Below, one piece after another: positions 44,836 through 53,898 of a DNA stretch of 64,000 nucleotides. The notes below the pieces were generated by a model. It ran no database searches. It worked only from the letters and a program-made list of their open reading frames with translations, and was not told where the DNA came from. How positions within the stretch are numbered: position 1 is the stretch's first letter; each line of letters begins with the position of its first letter. The DNA comes from Paucisalibacillus algeriensis (GTDB lineage: Bacteria > Bacillota > Bacilli > Bacillales > Amphibacillaceae), in assembly GCF_000577245.1 (NCBI RefSeq), contig NZ_CBYO010000007.1:186001-250000 (forward strand), given 5' to 3'. A program made the translations under genes and the position numbers.

Positions 44836-45589
44836 GGAAAAATTTCATATTCAACTGCCTAGTGAAGACCTGATTCAATCCGAAATTACTACCATAGTTG
44901 CTAACGGATTAAAGCCTAAAGAGTCGTTCTATGCGTATTTAAAGCGGTTATACAAACAAATTGGTTTACGCAATCTGTTACCAAACCGTTGGGAAGAGTT
45001 CCTTATTATTTTTTCCGTATTATGTCTCTTGATTGTTCTGCCATTCAATTTAGTGGAGAGTAATAATTATCTGATTAGAGACTTTTACATGATCACATTT
45101 TTACTATCTCCTCTGTTATTTATGGTGCTTTCTATTTATCAATTGGTAAGTCGAATCCAAGCTGCTACCTATGAAGTGGAGATGGTATGTAAGTATAATC
45201 TCTACCAAGTTGCTGCTTTTCGCATGTTAGTGTTTAGCATCATTGCTATCGTGGTCAATATTCTCAGTGTACTTTCTATTTTCTTGATAATTGATGGAAT
45301 TCATCTTTTCAGAGCTTTGATGATTTCGATTTCATCTCTGTTTCTTTTTTCTATTATTTTCTTGTATGCCTATATGAAACGGCAATCGAGATTGATTATT
45401 GCCTTAGTCATTTGTGGATGGATTGCTGTAAACATTGGTTTAAGCTATGTGAGCCATGAATTCTATCTTGATATGTTAATAAATGTGCCAATCATTGTAT
45501 ATGCCATTGTTTTAGGCTTGAGTGTTGCTATTTATTTCAATTTTTTAAGAAAATTGGTGTATTTAAAACCAGTAGAAGGAGTTCGATAA
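44828..45589 (+). CDS. Membrane protein, probable anti-sigma factor or ABC accessory
   Basis: About 253 residues: a cytoplasmic N-terminal part of roughly 60 residues (KFHIQLPSEDLIQSEITTIV) and six membrane segments. No zinc-finger anti-sigma motif (H-x3-C-x2-C) is present. Its position right after the sigma gene, overlapping its stop, suggests it holds the sigma factor or senses the signal; family not recognised. ATG at 44828 with AAGGTG eight bases upstream. The ABC ATPase starts two bases after its stop. Confidence 0.7.
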   Translation: MSKEKFHIQLPSEDLIQSEITTIVANGLKPKESFYAYLKRLYKQIGLRNLLPNRWEEFLIIFSVLCLLIVLPFNLVESNNYLIRDFYMITFLLSPLLFMVLSIYQLVSRIQAATYEVEMVCKYNLYQVAAFRMLVFSIIAIVVNILSVLSIFLIIDGIHLFRALMISISSLFLFSIIFLYAYMKRQSRLIIALVICGWIAVNIGLSYVSHEFYLDMLINVPIIVYAIVLGLSVAIYFNFLRKLVYLKPVEGVR

Positions 45590-45590
45590 T

Positions 45591-46466
45591 ATGTTGGTCA
45601 TACAGGATGTAAGTAAGAACTACGGTAATTTCACAGCTTTAAAGGATATTAATCTTGAATTCAGTGCCGGTGTTTACGGTCTACTTGCTCCTAATGGTGC
45701 TGGTAAAACAACATTAATCAAGATGCTTGTCACACTTATTTCACCAAGTAAAGGAGAAATCTTATATAACGGAACAAATATTACTAATTTTGATGAGGAG
45801 TATCGCGATATTCTTGGGTATCTCCCCCAGCAATTTGGCTATTACAAGCATTACACACCGAAGAAGTATTTGATGTATCTAGCCGCACTTAAAGGAATAG
45901 ACAAAAAGGTTGCACATGACAGAATCACTGAACTTCTAAAAAAAGTAGCATTGTCCGATGTTGCCAACAAGAAGATGCGGAAGTTTTCTGGAGGAATGAT
46001 TCAACGTGTTGGTATAGCACAGGCTCTGTTAAATGATCCCAAAATATTAATATTAGATGAACCAACTGCTGGACTGGATCCAAAAGAGCGGGCACGTTTT
46101 CGTCAGTTATTAACCGAATTATCTCGGGAACGATTGATCATAATTTCCACACATATTGTCTCAGATATCGAGTCCATTGCTAATGAAGTGGTCATGATAA
46201 AGAATCAAGAGCTTTTGTATATGGATTCTGTCGAAAATATTTGTCACACGCTTGAAGGTTCTATCTACGAAACGTCCATTGCTAATGAAGAACTGGAATC
46301 ATTTAGAAAGAATCATGTGCTACTTTCAGAGAAACAAGAACGAGGAAGTATGCTTGTACGATTCGTTCACAAAGGGAGTCCTGAACCAGAATGGACATTA
46401 AAGAGTCCTCATCTTGAAGATGTCTTCCTATTTGAATATCGAGATGACCTCTCGTTGGATGTGTGA
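45591..46466 (+). CDS. ABC transporter ATP-binding protein
   Basis: 291 residues, one ABC domain: Walker A GLLAPNGAGKTTLIKM, Q-loop LPQQFGYYKH, signature KFSGGMIQRVGIAQALL, Walker B ILILDEPTAGLDP, switch His in IISTHIVSD. The C-terminal extension of about 80 residues is typical for exporters of the bacitracin/lantibiotic resistance class. Operon with two ABC-2-type permease genes (46466, 47747) and the ECF sigma factor. Drives export or extraction of an unknown envelope-active compound. Confidence 0.92.
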   Translation: MLVIQDVSKNYGNFTALKDINLEFSAGVYGLLAPNGAGKTTLIKMLVTLISPSKGEILYNGTNITNFDEEYRDILGYLPQQFGYYKHYTPKKYLMYLAALKGIDKKVAHDRITELLKKVALSDVANKKMRKFSGGMIQRVGIAQALLNDPKILILDEPTAGLDPKERARFRQLLTELSRERLIIISTHIVSDIESIANEVVMIKNQELLYMDSVENICHTLEGSIYETSIANEELESFRKNHVLLSEKQERGSMLVRFVHKGSPEPEWTLKSPHLEDVFLFEYRDDLSLDV

Positions 46467-47734
46467 TGGCCATGCGTATCTCATTATACGAAAGTAAAAA
46501 AGCATTAACATCGCCTATTATTCTATTTTTACTGGTCCTATTTACCGTCTATAACATTTTCTTAATCTATAACTCTTCTGATTTTAAAAAAGAACTACAT
46601 ATCGCTAATGATATTGCTAAAAACTATGGATTAGACATTACAGATGAATCACTACTTAAATTAGAAAACGATATGCAGGAAGATCTTTCTTATTTAAATG
46701 AAATTACTTCTGAAAAAGTCGGACAAACGTTTACGAGTTCAGGAGAATTTTTCACTAATTTACGCTTTGAGGATCAGGAAACATACACGGAAGAACAATT
46801 AAATTCTTTTTATGATTTGTATGTAAAGGAAATGTATTTGGGTACGGCAAAAGGGATAGATGATTCTTACAATAAAATCGATATAGCGACATTGGGAGAA
46901 GACGGTATTCGTAGCTATGGATTGACTGGGTCAGCTGCAGATACCCTTAGAAAGCAGTTTGAGGTGTTTGAGGATCGGTTTGAGCAAATGAAGGCAAATG
47001 CTGAACATAAAGAATGGTTTTTTGCTGGAAAGATGTATTTTATGCATAGCCTATTATTTAAAAGCTTGTTCCTATCCATTATATTAGAATCTATTATTCT
47101 AATAGTCCTTTCAACCGCTTTAATTACCAACTACGAGTTTGAAAACAGGACACAACTTGTCACCTTTGCAACGAAAAGAGGACGGCGATTGATGGGGGAT
47201 AAATTGTCAGCTTCCTTAATTGTCTCCACATTCCTTTCTGTGTTTTTGTTGGGTTCTTCTTTATTCATATATTTTATAGTGTATGATTATAGCCATTTGT
47301 GGGGCAGTTCTATTAGTAGTGCATTTAACTGGGAGTATCAGTTTCCTTACGTGTCATGGTGGGACATGTCTCTATTAACCTTTTTAATTTGGTCTATCGC
47401 ACTGTTTTATGCTTGTATGCTTCTTTTTGCAGGGGCGACATTCGTTATTTCGGTACTGATTAAAAATAGTTATTTTACATTCTTTGTATTTGCGGCGATT
47501 TTTGCCATTCTATTCTTATTGCAGGGATTCATGCCGAAATCCTCTAACCTTTTGTTTGCTGCAGGATTCAATCTATCTAGTCTCGCCTTAAATCCTCATC
47601 AGTGGTTTATGGCAAGCAAAGGATTACTCATCTTTAAATACTACGAATGGATTACGGTATTGGTCTGGATGGTTTTCATTACGGTCTTCATTATTTTGGT
47701 TATCAAGCATTTCAAAAAACGGGAAATTGTCTAA
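46466..47734 (+). CDS. ABC-2 type transporter permease
   Basis: About 422 residues: one N-terminal membrane segment (SPIILFLLVLFTVYNIFLIY), an extracytoplasmic domain of about 170 residues with NDIAKNYGLDITDESLLKLE, then five or more membrane segments. Start choices are GTG 46463, ATG 46466 and ATG 46472, all overlapping the ATPase stop. It is a remote homologue of the next gene, with which it likely forms a heterodimeric channel. Confidence 0.85.
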   Translation: MAMRISLYESKKALTSPIILFLLVLFTVYNIFLIYNSSDFKKELHIANDIAKNYGLDITDESLLKLENDMQEDLSYLNEITSEKVGQTFTSSGEFFTNLRFEDQETYTEEQLNSFYDLYVKEMYLGTAKGIDDSYNKIDIATLGEDGIRSYGLTGSAADTLRKQFEVFEDRFEQMKANAEHKEWFFAGKMYFMHSLLFKSLFLSIILESIILIVLSTALITNYEFENRTQLVTFATKRGRRLMGDKLSASLIVSTFLSVFLLGSSLFIYFIVYDYSHLWGSSISSAFNWEYQFPYVSWWDMSLLTFLIWSIALFYACMLLFAGATFVISVLIKNSYFTFFVFAAIFAILFLLQGFMPKSSNLLFAAGFNLSSLALNPHQWFMASKGLLIFKYYEWITVLVWMVFITVFIILVIKHFKKREIV

Positions 47735-47746
47735 GGGGAAGTGTAT

Positions 47747-48889
47747 ATGCGAATCATCTTACATGAAATCAAAAAAATCTTAAACTGGAAAATCGCCTTG
47801 ATGTTAGTAATTGTAAATGTAATATTGTACTTTTGGTTCATCAGTTTTCATATTGATTATTTCCCTAATGGAAGGCCAGCATTAGATTCCTATCGAATTG
47901 GTGTGGAAATGGTCGAGAAATACGGGACTTCTTTAAATGAGGAGGAGATGATGGACTTTGAAAAGACATATAAAGAGCGAGTAAAAGATGCCGATGAATA
48001 TATTCAATCAAGACAAGACTTTAAAGAAGCAGAAATTGGTTCTTATCAAGAGTTTAAAGAAATTGATTTTGAAAACCAGGCACAAGCTGAAGTACGCAAC
48101 AAAGTAATATTTGAAGAATATATCGATATTTTTTGGGAGCTTCAAGCACGTGAATCATTATTAGAATTTCATGATGAACATGGTATGATCATGGCCAATG
48201 AAATGGAAAGAGCTAATACGAAACAGAAAGAAGTTTTAGCGAGTATTAGTGCAACCGGTAACTATTATATTTATCCTGAGGGAGCGTTTTATAACTTCCA
48301 AGAATTTATTAAAAATGTAGCAATTGCAATTATCATTAGCGTTGTATTGGTCGCTTCACCGATTTTTCTAAAAGATCGTTCTTTGCGGTTAATTGATCTG
48401 CAATATTCTTCAAGGGTAGGGAGAAATGTATTTAAGAAAAAGGTAATTGCGGGATTGGTTTCAACTTTAATAGTAGTAACAGCGCTATTAGCTGTTTACT
48501 TTAGTATTTATTCGTTAAATGATACGGAAATGTTCTTTGATGTCCCGATTAATTCCTTTATCGGAGGATTTCATTGGTATGATATTACATTCTTCCAATA
48601 CATTATGATAACTGTTGCTGCAATTTACATATTGGGAATTGTTTTTTCTGTACTGGCTATGGCATTTTCCAATATTATGCCTAACTTTGTAGCCTTAGTT
48701 GGTGTTCAAATTCCGATTGTTATCGGTTTGATCATCTATGCCCTTTCCATGTTAGTGAATGGTATTACGGTCCTGTCTAGTTTTCCACAATGGTTTGTTC
48801 CGACATGTCATATGGTTCTAGTTTTTGTGGGTACCGTATTTATGTTTTTTGTTTGGAGAAGAGAAAGGAAATTGGATATTGTACAATAG
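47747..48889 (+). CDS. ABC-2 type transporter permease
   Basis: About 380 residues with the same layout as the preceding gene: N-terminal membrane segment (WKIALMLVIVNVILYFWFIS), extracytoplasmic domain (MVEKYGTSLNEEEMMDFEKT, similar in pattern to the NDIAKNYGLDI part of its neighbour), then several membrane segments. ATG at 47747 with AAGGGGAA seven bases upstream is preferred to GTG 47741. Last gene before a strong terminator. Confidence 0.85.
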   Translation: MRIILHEIKKILNWKIALMLVIVNVILYFWFISFHIDYFPNGRPALDSYRIGVEMVEKYGTSLNEEEMMDFEKTYKERVKDADEYIQSRQDFKEAEIGSYQEFKEIDFENQAQAEVRNKVIFEEYIDIFWELQARESLLEFHDEHGMIMANEMERANTKQKEVLASISATGNYYIYPEGAFYNFQEFIKNVAIAIIISVVLVASPIFLKDRSLRLIDLQYSSRVGRNVFKKKVIAGLVSTLIVVTALLAVYFSIYSLNDTEMFFDVPINSFIGGFHWYDITFFQYIMITVAAIYILGIVFSVLAMAFSNIMPNFVALVGVQIPIVIGLIIYALSMLVNGITVLSSFPQWFVPTCHMVLVFVGTVFMFFVWRRERKLDIVQ

Positions 48890-48936
48890 TTATATTTTCA
48901 CGAAGTGTTCATTGAGGAATTTATAAATGATTACTT

Positions 48937-48973
48937 AGATTCGTTATGCAGACATAACGAATCTTTTTCTTTT
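48937..48973 (+). terminator. Strong terminator of the sigma/ABC operon
   Basis: Perfect 12-bp stem AGATTCGTTATG / CATAACGAATCT with a CAGA loop, then TTTTTCTTTT. Confidence 0.92.
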
Positions 48974-49015
48974 GCTAAATTACACTATAATTGTAAATTC
49001 TATGTGAATAATTCC

Positions 49016-49042
49016 AGTATATACTTGATTCAAGTATATACT
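49016..49042. promoter_or_regulatory. Perfect palindromic operator upstream of the PadR gene
   Basis: AGTATATACTTG, ATT, CAAGTATATACT: 12-bp arms with no mismatch, ending 17 bp before the padR-type start codon. It overlaps the region where RNA polymerase and the ribosome site would sit. PadR-family repressors bind A/T-rich palindromes of this kind in their own promoters, so autorepression is inferred. Confidence 0.75.
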
Positions 49043-49059
49043 TCTGATAATCTTATGCC

Positions 49060-49401
49060 ATGGATAAAACAAGTTTAATAAAAGGTCATTTAGAAATGTG
49101 TGTCTTATCAATTTTATCGAATGGAAAAAGTTATGGGTACGAAATTATGAAGGAGTTGGAAAAGCATCATCTAAAACTGAAAGGAGTCGGAAGCATTTAT
49201 CCCATTCTAACTAAATTAAAGGATCAGGAATGGGTTGATACTTATCGTGAAATGACGGATAGCGGTAAGGTTAGGGTCTACTATGAAATTAACGAAAAAG
49301 GAAGACTTCGTTTACAACTCAAGATTAAAGAATGGCTGGAGCTACAGCATGATATTAAATCGTTATTGGCCAGTGGAACGGAAGGAGATTTACTGAAATG
49401 A
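49060..49401 (+). CDS. PadR family transcriptional regulator
   Basis: 113 residues. Winged helix with the PadR start KGHLEMCVLSILSNGKSYGY, then EIMKELEKHHLKLKGVGSIY, PILTKLKDQEWVDTYREM and VYYEINEKGRLRLQ. The C-terminal dimerisation helix is short (PadR-s2 like). Overlaps the following HAAS gene by four bases. Such PadR/HAAS pairs sense envelope conditions and regulate nearby transporters or enzymes; here a secreted serine hydrolase follows. No clear ribosome site near the ATG; the operator lies just upstream. Confidence 0.93.
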   Translation: MDKTSLIKGHLEMCVLSILSNGKSYGYEIMKELEKHHLKLKGVGSIYPILTKLKDQEWVDTYREMTDSGKVRVYYEINEKGRLRLQLKIKEWLELQHDIKSLLASGTEGDLLK

Positions 49402-49895
49402 ATGTTCAGCTTACGATGGAAGAACAACAATTTTTACAGGAGGTATTAGCGGAGTTAGAGGAGCTTCGGGTAGGTTCAAAGGAACGCGCTATAGTGAAAG
49501 AACAGCTACTAGAACATTTCCAAGAAGCCCATGAACATGGGGATGATAGTATTTACCGATTAGGTGATCCATCCACGTTTGTACAGGACTTTTTGGAAAT
49601 CAACGGAATTAACATACAATCCAATACTAAACAAACAAAACCCAAATCGGTTCGTTTAACTGTGATTGGCTTTCTGACATTTGTTGCTACTTACATCATC
49701 TCACAGCTTTGTTTTTCTCTTTTTCTTACAGACTCATTTAGTCAAGAGAGGGATCCGACACTTCAATATAATCTCTTCTATAACATATCCAGTAATACTT
49801 GGTGGAATGGTTTATTGATATTGATTAGCATTACCATTTCAGTAATCTTGACCATTCTAGCAATCTATTATACTAGAAAATCACTACATAAATAG
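49398..49895 (+). CDS. HAAS (DUF1700-like) domain membrane protein
   Basis: 165 residues. The cytoplasmic N-terminal helical part QQFLQEVLAELEELRVGSKE and HGDDSIYRLGDPSTFVQDFL fits the HAAS domain that accompanies PadR regulators. Two membrane segments follow (LTVIGFLTFVATYIISQLCF; LLILISITISVILTILAIYY). The start overlaps padR, so it is translationally coupled. The likely role is to sequester or assist the PadR protein at the membrane. Confidence 0.82.
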   Translation: MNVQLTMEEQQFLQEVLAELEELRVGSKERAIVKEQLLEHFQEAHEHGDDSIYRLGDPSTFVQDFLEINGINIQSNTKQTKPKSVRLTVIGFLTFVATYIISQLCFSLFLTDSFSQERDPTLQYNLFYNISSNTWWNGLLILISITISVILTILAIYYTRKSLHK

Positions 49896-49907
49896 GAGTG
49901 AAGAAGG

Positions 49908-51344
49908 TTGAAAACTAGAATTTCAGTAATATTAATAACTCTTTTGATAGTTTTAATACCAGTTTCTTCAGCAGTTGCATTGGATGAATCGATGAAAGAC
50001 GATTTAGATTCTAATATAGAAGAATACTTAGAAGAATATCGAGTTCCCGGTGCAGCTGTTGCTCTTGTTAGGGATGGAAAAGTCTTTTACTCCAACACAT
50101 GGGGTGTAACAGGTGAATCGGAGGAGCCTATTACATTAGAAACTCCTTTTACACTTGGCTCGATTAGTAAATCCCTTACAGCCCTTGCGATTGTGAAACT
50201 AATAGATGAAGGAAAAATAAACCTAGAAGATCCTGTCCAGACTCATCTATCCTGGTTTACACTTCCAGACGACCAAGCCGCTTCTCAAATTACGATTAAA
50301 CACCTTCTTAGTCAAACAAGTGGATTTAGTCCTTATACTGGTCTAGCCATCTCTGACCATGAATCCAAGAGTATGTCCGCTATTCAGCATACGGCAAAAA
50401 GCCTAACTGATGCGAAACTTAGCGCAAAACCTGGCGAGATACATCAGTATAGTAATGCTAATTTCATCATTCTTGGTGCACTCATTGAAGAGGTTTCCGG
50501 TCAAGTATTTACCGAATTTATGGAGGAGCATATATTTTTACCGCTAGGAATGGAGCACGCTGCTAGTGACTATGAAAGCGCGGTAAAAAAGGGTTATCAA
50601 TTGGGCTATCAATCCTGGTTTGGATTCCCGGTTAAAAGTAGTATAACCTATGATAACGGTGGAGTTCCTTATGGATACATAACTGCAAATACACAAGACA
50701 TGCTTGCGTACTTAGAATTTATCCGTTCAAATGAAGGACTTCTTTCCGAGGAAAATTGGGAACTCTATCAAACTCCCGTAACAGAGACCGGTACAGACAG
50801 GTTCTATGGTTTAGGATTACGTATTACCTCTCCTGGAACAAAAGATGAGATGATTTGGCATTCTGGATCGACTGCGGATTCCCACTCTGAGTTCTTTTAT
50901 TTTCCAGAATCGGATTGGGGCGGCATCATTCTAACGAATAAAAATCACATACTTGAAGAAATTGGTCTAGTACAGCTTAAGCAAGGAATCATAAACATCG
51001 TGAATGAGGATGAAGCCGTTGAAATATCTAAAAACACCCCCACCGTTCAACTTATCATACTGGGAGTAATCCTGCTTTTGGGAGTATTATTTATCTTACT
51101 CGTTAAAAAGAGAAAAGTAGTAAAACGGAAAAAGATTTGGGGAATAATTGGTTTCTTACAGTTGGTCGTAGCAGTTGCCATTATTCCACTACTAACCTTT
51201 AGTACTAGTTCCCCATGGCATGCCATTCATGTCTTTGCACCGGACCTAGCTTTTACGATTATTGTTTTAATCATAATGTTAGTTATAAATGGATTATTTT
51301 TGTTAGTTGTTTCACTAAGAAGAAGTACAGGTGCCAGGAGCTAG
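49908..51344 (+). CDS. Serine hydrolase, class C beta-lactamase/penicillin-binding protein family
   Basis: 478 residues: signal peptide (ISVILITLLIVLIPVSSAVA), then a class C-like domain with S-x-x-K in LGSISKSLTALAI, Y-x-N in HQYSNANFIILGALI and the third motif HSGST. Three C-terminal membrane segments (LIILGVILLLGVLFILLV onward). Such proteins are D-amino acid peptidases, esterases or resistance factors; a true beta-lactamase is less likely. Third gene of the PadR operon, 12 bp after the HAAS gene. GGAGTGAAG precedes the TTG start. Confidence 0.9.
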   Translation: MKTRISVILITLLIVLIPVSSAVALDESMKDDLDSNIEEYLEEYRVPGAAVALVRDGKVFYSNTWGVTGESEEPITLETPFTLGSISKSLTALAIVKLIDEGKINLEDPVQTHLSWFTLPDDQAASQITIKHLLSQTSGFSPYTGLAISDHESKSMSAIQHTAKSLTDAKLSAKPGEIHQYSNANFIILGALIEEVSGQVFTEFMEEHIFLPLGMEHAASDYESAVKKGYQLGYQSWFGFPVKSSITYDNGGVPYGYITANTQDMLAYLEFIRSNEGLLSEENWELYQTPVTETGTDRFYGLGLRITSPGTKDEMIWHSGSTADSHSEFFYFPESDWGGIILTNKNHILEEIGLVQLKQGIINIVNEDEAVEISKNTPTVQLIILGVILLLGVLFILLVKKRKVVKRKKIWGIIGFLQLVVAVAIIPLLTFSTSSPWHAIHVFAPDLAFTIIVLIIMLVINGLFLLVVSLRRSTGARS

Positions 51345-51384
51345 GCATCTCTGAATTGGTTCATACTCTTCTATTAAAATATGT

Positions 51385-51422
51385 AAAAAGAACGATTTGC
51401 ACTACTACGGCAAATCGTTCTC
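51385..51422 (-). terminator. Terminator of the EAL-domain gene
   Basis: On the minus strand AGAACGATTTGC pairs with GCAAATCGTTCT (9-nt loop holding the TAG stop), followed by TTTTTACATATTTTA. It may also serve the convergent hydrolase gene. Confidence 0.85.
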
Positions 51423-53615
51423 CTTATTAGTTGATTTTCCTTTCCTAAACCGATCCTTCTCCACCTTCTCCGGATCTGGCTCTAATACACCTTTTACCAA
51501 TATTTGCTCAAAATCCGCTACCGGAACTGGTCTTGAAAATAGATATCCCTGAATGAGATCACAGTGGCGATTTTTCAAGAAGCGATATTGTCCGTACTCC
51601 TCTACACCTTCTGCGATGATCTTCATCTTCAGGCCTTTTGCCATTTCCATCACAGAGCCAACAATGATATTATCCTTTTCAACTTGACCGTCACGGCTTT
51701 GAATAAATACTTGGTCAATTTTTAAGGTGTCCGCTTGATACTCTCGTAGGTAGTTTAATGATGCAAAACCAGTGCCAAAGTCATCGATTGCAACTCGTAC
51801 CCCAAGTTCTTTTAGCTGAGCAAGTGTGTCGATAACACCTTTTTCGTTTTTCAATAGTGAACCCTCAGTGATTTCCACACCAAGGTAGGCAGTTGGCACT
51901 TCGTATGCTTCCAGCTGGCTCTTCACATATTCAGTAAACCCCTTCTTCATGAGGCGAATTGGAGAGATATTGACAGAAACCGGGATAAGTTGTAATCCTT
52001 TATTCTTCCACTCTCTAATTTGGGCACATGCTTTTTTAATAACCCAATCACTGATGTCGTTAATTAGGTGGTTTTCTTCAGCGATCGGGATGAATTCACC
52101 TGGGGAAATCAAGCCCCATTCTTTATGATTCCAGCGAATTAATGCCTCCGCCCCCATGATCTCGCCAGTTTGTGTTTCCACCAATGGCTGATAATACAGT
52201 TCAAAATCTTCTCTTTCCATTGCTTCCAGCATCTCATTTTCTAGTCTAAGTTTACGTTGGAATGCTGTATCCTTTGAATAAGAGTATAAACGGAATGTAT
52301 TTCTTCCGCTTTTCTTGGAGTATGCCAGTGCTGAATGAGCTTTTTCCATTAAGGTTTTACCGGAGTCTCCATCTTCCGGATAAAAGCTTACGCCAATGCT
52401 TGAGGTCATATTGATTTCGTATTCATCGATCGTGATTGGTTGCTTAATATCCTGGATTAGATTTTCAATTAACGAAACAAGAATTTCATTTGACGAATAA
52501 TCCTCAAAAAGAATGATAAAATCATTGCTCTTTAAACGTGCAACGAAGCTACTCTCCGGAAGGATTAATAATAGCCTGTTGGCGATTGTTTTTAACACTT
52601 TGTCCCCAACATGATAACCAAGTGATCCATTTATTTGAGAAAATCGATCTAAGTTTAAAAATGCAAATGCAAACGGCTTTTCCTCCAGAAATAAACTATC
52701 TAGTTTCTCATCAAGACTTCTTTGATTCGGAAGTGTTGTCAATAAGTCGTGATTCGCTGTGAATGTAAGTTGTTCCTGAGTTTTTACTTCATCTGTAATA
52801 TCGGTTTGCATCCCAAAAATATGCGTTATCTTCCCATTGTCATCATAGTAAGGAGCAGTATTACACGTCAACCACTTTTCCGTTCCATCCTGATGAGTGA
52901 TTCGGTAGCGCATGTTGACAGACTCACCATTTGCTAGTACTTCAATCGCTGTTTGTCGAACATATTCCTTATCATCCTGATGAACATATTTCTGGATCAC
53001 AGACCGAATATCTAATTTGTCTTGATTAAAGGATTCAATTGGATAGTTATAAAGATTTGTCAGCCCTTTAGATGCATAGACTAATTTCCCAGTCTTAAAT
53101 TCACTTACCCAAACCCCAATATGTAAATGATCAAAGATTAGTTTAAAGCCTTTATTTTCATTTTCTATATCCATATGATGTCGTTTACGTATGGTAATAT
53201 CCTTGATGATTAGCCCAATTCCCTCTACATCTACCCCTTGGCTTTGTATGGGAACCATCAAAATCTCATAAAACTGTTTTTTACGCTTTATTTCAACTTC
53301 ACACTGTACTGCATTACCACCTCGAGCACCTTGGAAAGCAGTCTCTAGTTCCTGATAAGACTTTTTCAGTAAGATTCGCTTAAAGTCGACCATATTCACT
53401 ATGTTCTTGTATGGAGTCGTCTCATTATCATTTCTAGAACGTATTTCCCCATCTGAAGAGAATATCATAATTACATTAGGAGAATTATTTCCCAATGAAG
53501 CATAGTGATGTAATAGTTTATCTGTATGAGCGTCTCGACTAATGGTTGTATCGGTTATATTATTTTGAAATAACAATCGTAAGGTGTCGGATTGTGTCGA
53601 ATCTTTCATAGCCAT
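51405..53615 (-). CDS. PAS-PAS-GGDEF(degenerate)-EAL cyclic-di-GMP phosphodiesterase
   Basis: 736 residues, no membrane segment. Two PAS domains (about 45-160 and 160-290, the second with the PAC-like RYRITHQDGTEKWLTCNTAP), a GGDEF domain (about 290-460) whose active site reads RLKSNDF in place of R-x-G-G-D-E-F, so it should not make c-di-GMP, and an intact EAL domain (about 465-715): EALIRWNHKEWGLISPGEF, VNISPIRL, VEITEG, AIDDFGTGFASLNYL, LKIDQVFI, IIAEGVEE, QGYLFSRP. Predicted phosphodiesterase regulated by a PAS-bound cofactor or signal; likely affects motility versus surface polymer production. Confidence 0.93.
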   Translation of the reverse strand: MAMKDSTQSDTLRLLFQNNITDTTISRDAHTDKLLHHYASLGNNSPNVIMIFSSDGEIRSRNDNETTPYKNIVNMVDFKRILLKKSYQELETAFQGARGGNAVQCEVEIKRKKQFYEILMVPIQSQGVDVEGIGLIIKDITIRKRHHMDIENENKGFKLIFDHLHIGVWVSEFKTGKLVYASKGLTNLYNYPIESFNQDKLDIRSVIQKYVHQDDKEYVRQTAIEVLANGESVNMRYRITHQDGTEKWLTCNTAPYYDDNGKITHIFGMQTDITDEVKTQEQLTFTANHDLLTTLPNQRSLDEKLDSLFLEEKPFAFAFLNLDRFSQINGSLGYHVGDKVLKTIANRLLLILPESSFVARLKSNDFIILFEDYSSNEILVSLIENLIQDIKQPITIDEYEINMTSSIGVSFYPEDGDSGKTLMEKAHSALAYSKKSGRNTFRLYSYSKDTAFQRKLRLENEMLEAMEREDFELYYQPLVETQTGEIMGAEALIRWNHKEWGLISPGEFIPIAEENHLINDISDWVIKKACAQIREWKNKGLQLIPVSVNISPIRLMKKGFTEYVKSQLEAYEVPTAYLGVEITEGSLLKNEKGVIDTLAQLKELGVRVAIDDFGTGFASLNYLREYQADTLKIDQVFIQSRDGQVEKDNIIVGSVMEMAKGLKMKIIAEGVEEYGQYRFLKNRHCDLIQGYLFSRPVPVADFEQILVKGVLEPDPEKVEKDRFRKGKSTNKENDLP

Positions 53616-53836
53616 AATCGCTCTCCTTTAACTAAAATAAACAGCAACTACTCTCTTTCTAATCTAAATTATAGTATAAAGGTCCCATATTTCAAACAGT
53701 TTTCTTAATATTCTTTAGTCATTTCGGTTATTGAAGAACAAAATACGATAAATTTTGTCAAAATTTCCTGTGTTTTGGATGATATTTACACATAATAGTC
53801 CAACATTATTGAGTAATAGGACGCTTATGTCATGAA

Positions 53837-53865
53837 TTGCAGGCGTGGTCTGGTTGGTTTACAAT
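53837..53865 (+). promoter_or_regulatory. Candidate sigma-A promoter for the YjjB-like gene
   Basis: TTGCAG (53837-53842), 17-bp spacer, TACAAT (53860-53865), about 34 bp upstream of the ATG at 53899. Confidence 0.6.
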
Positions 53866-53898
53866 AGGTAGCATGTAAATGAATCGGAGGTTATTGGA

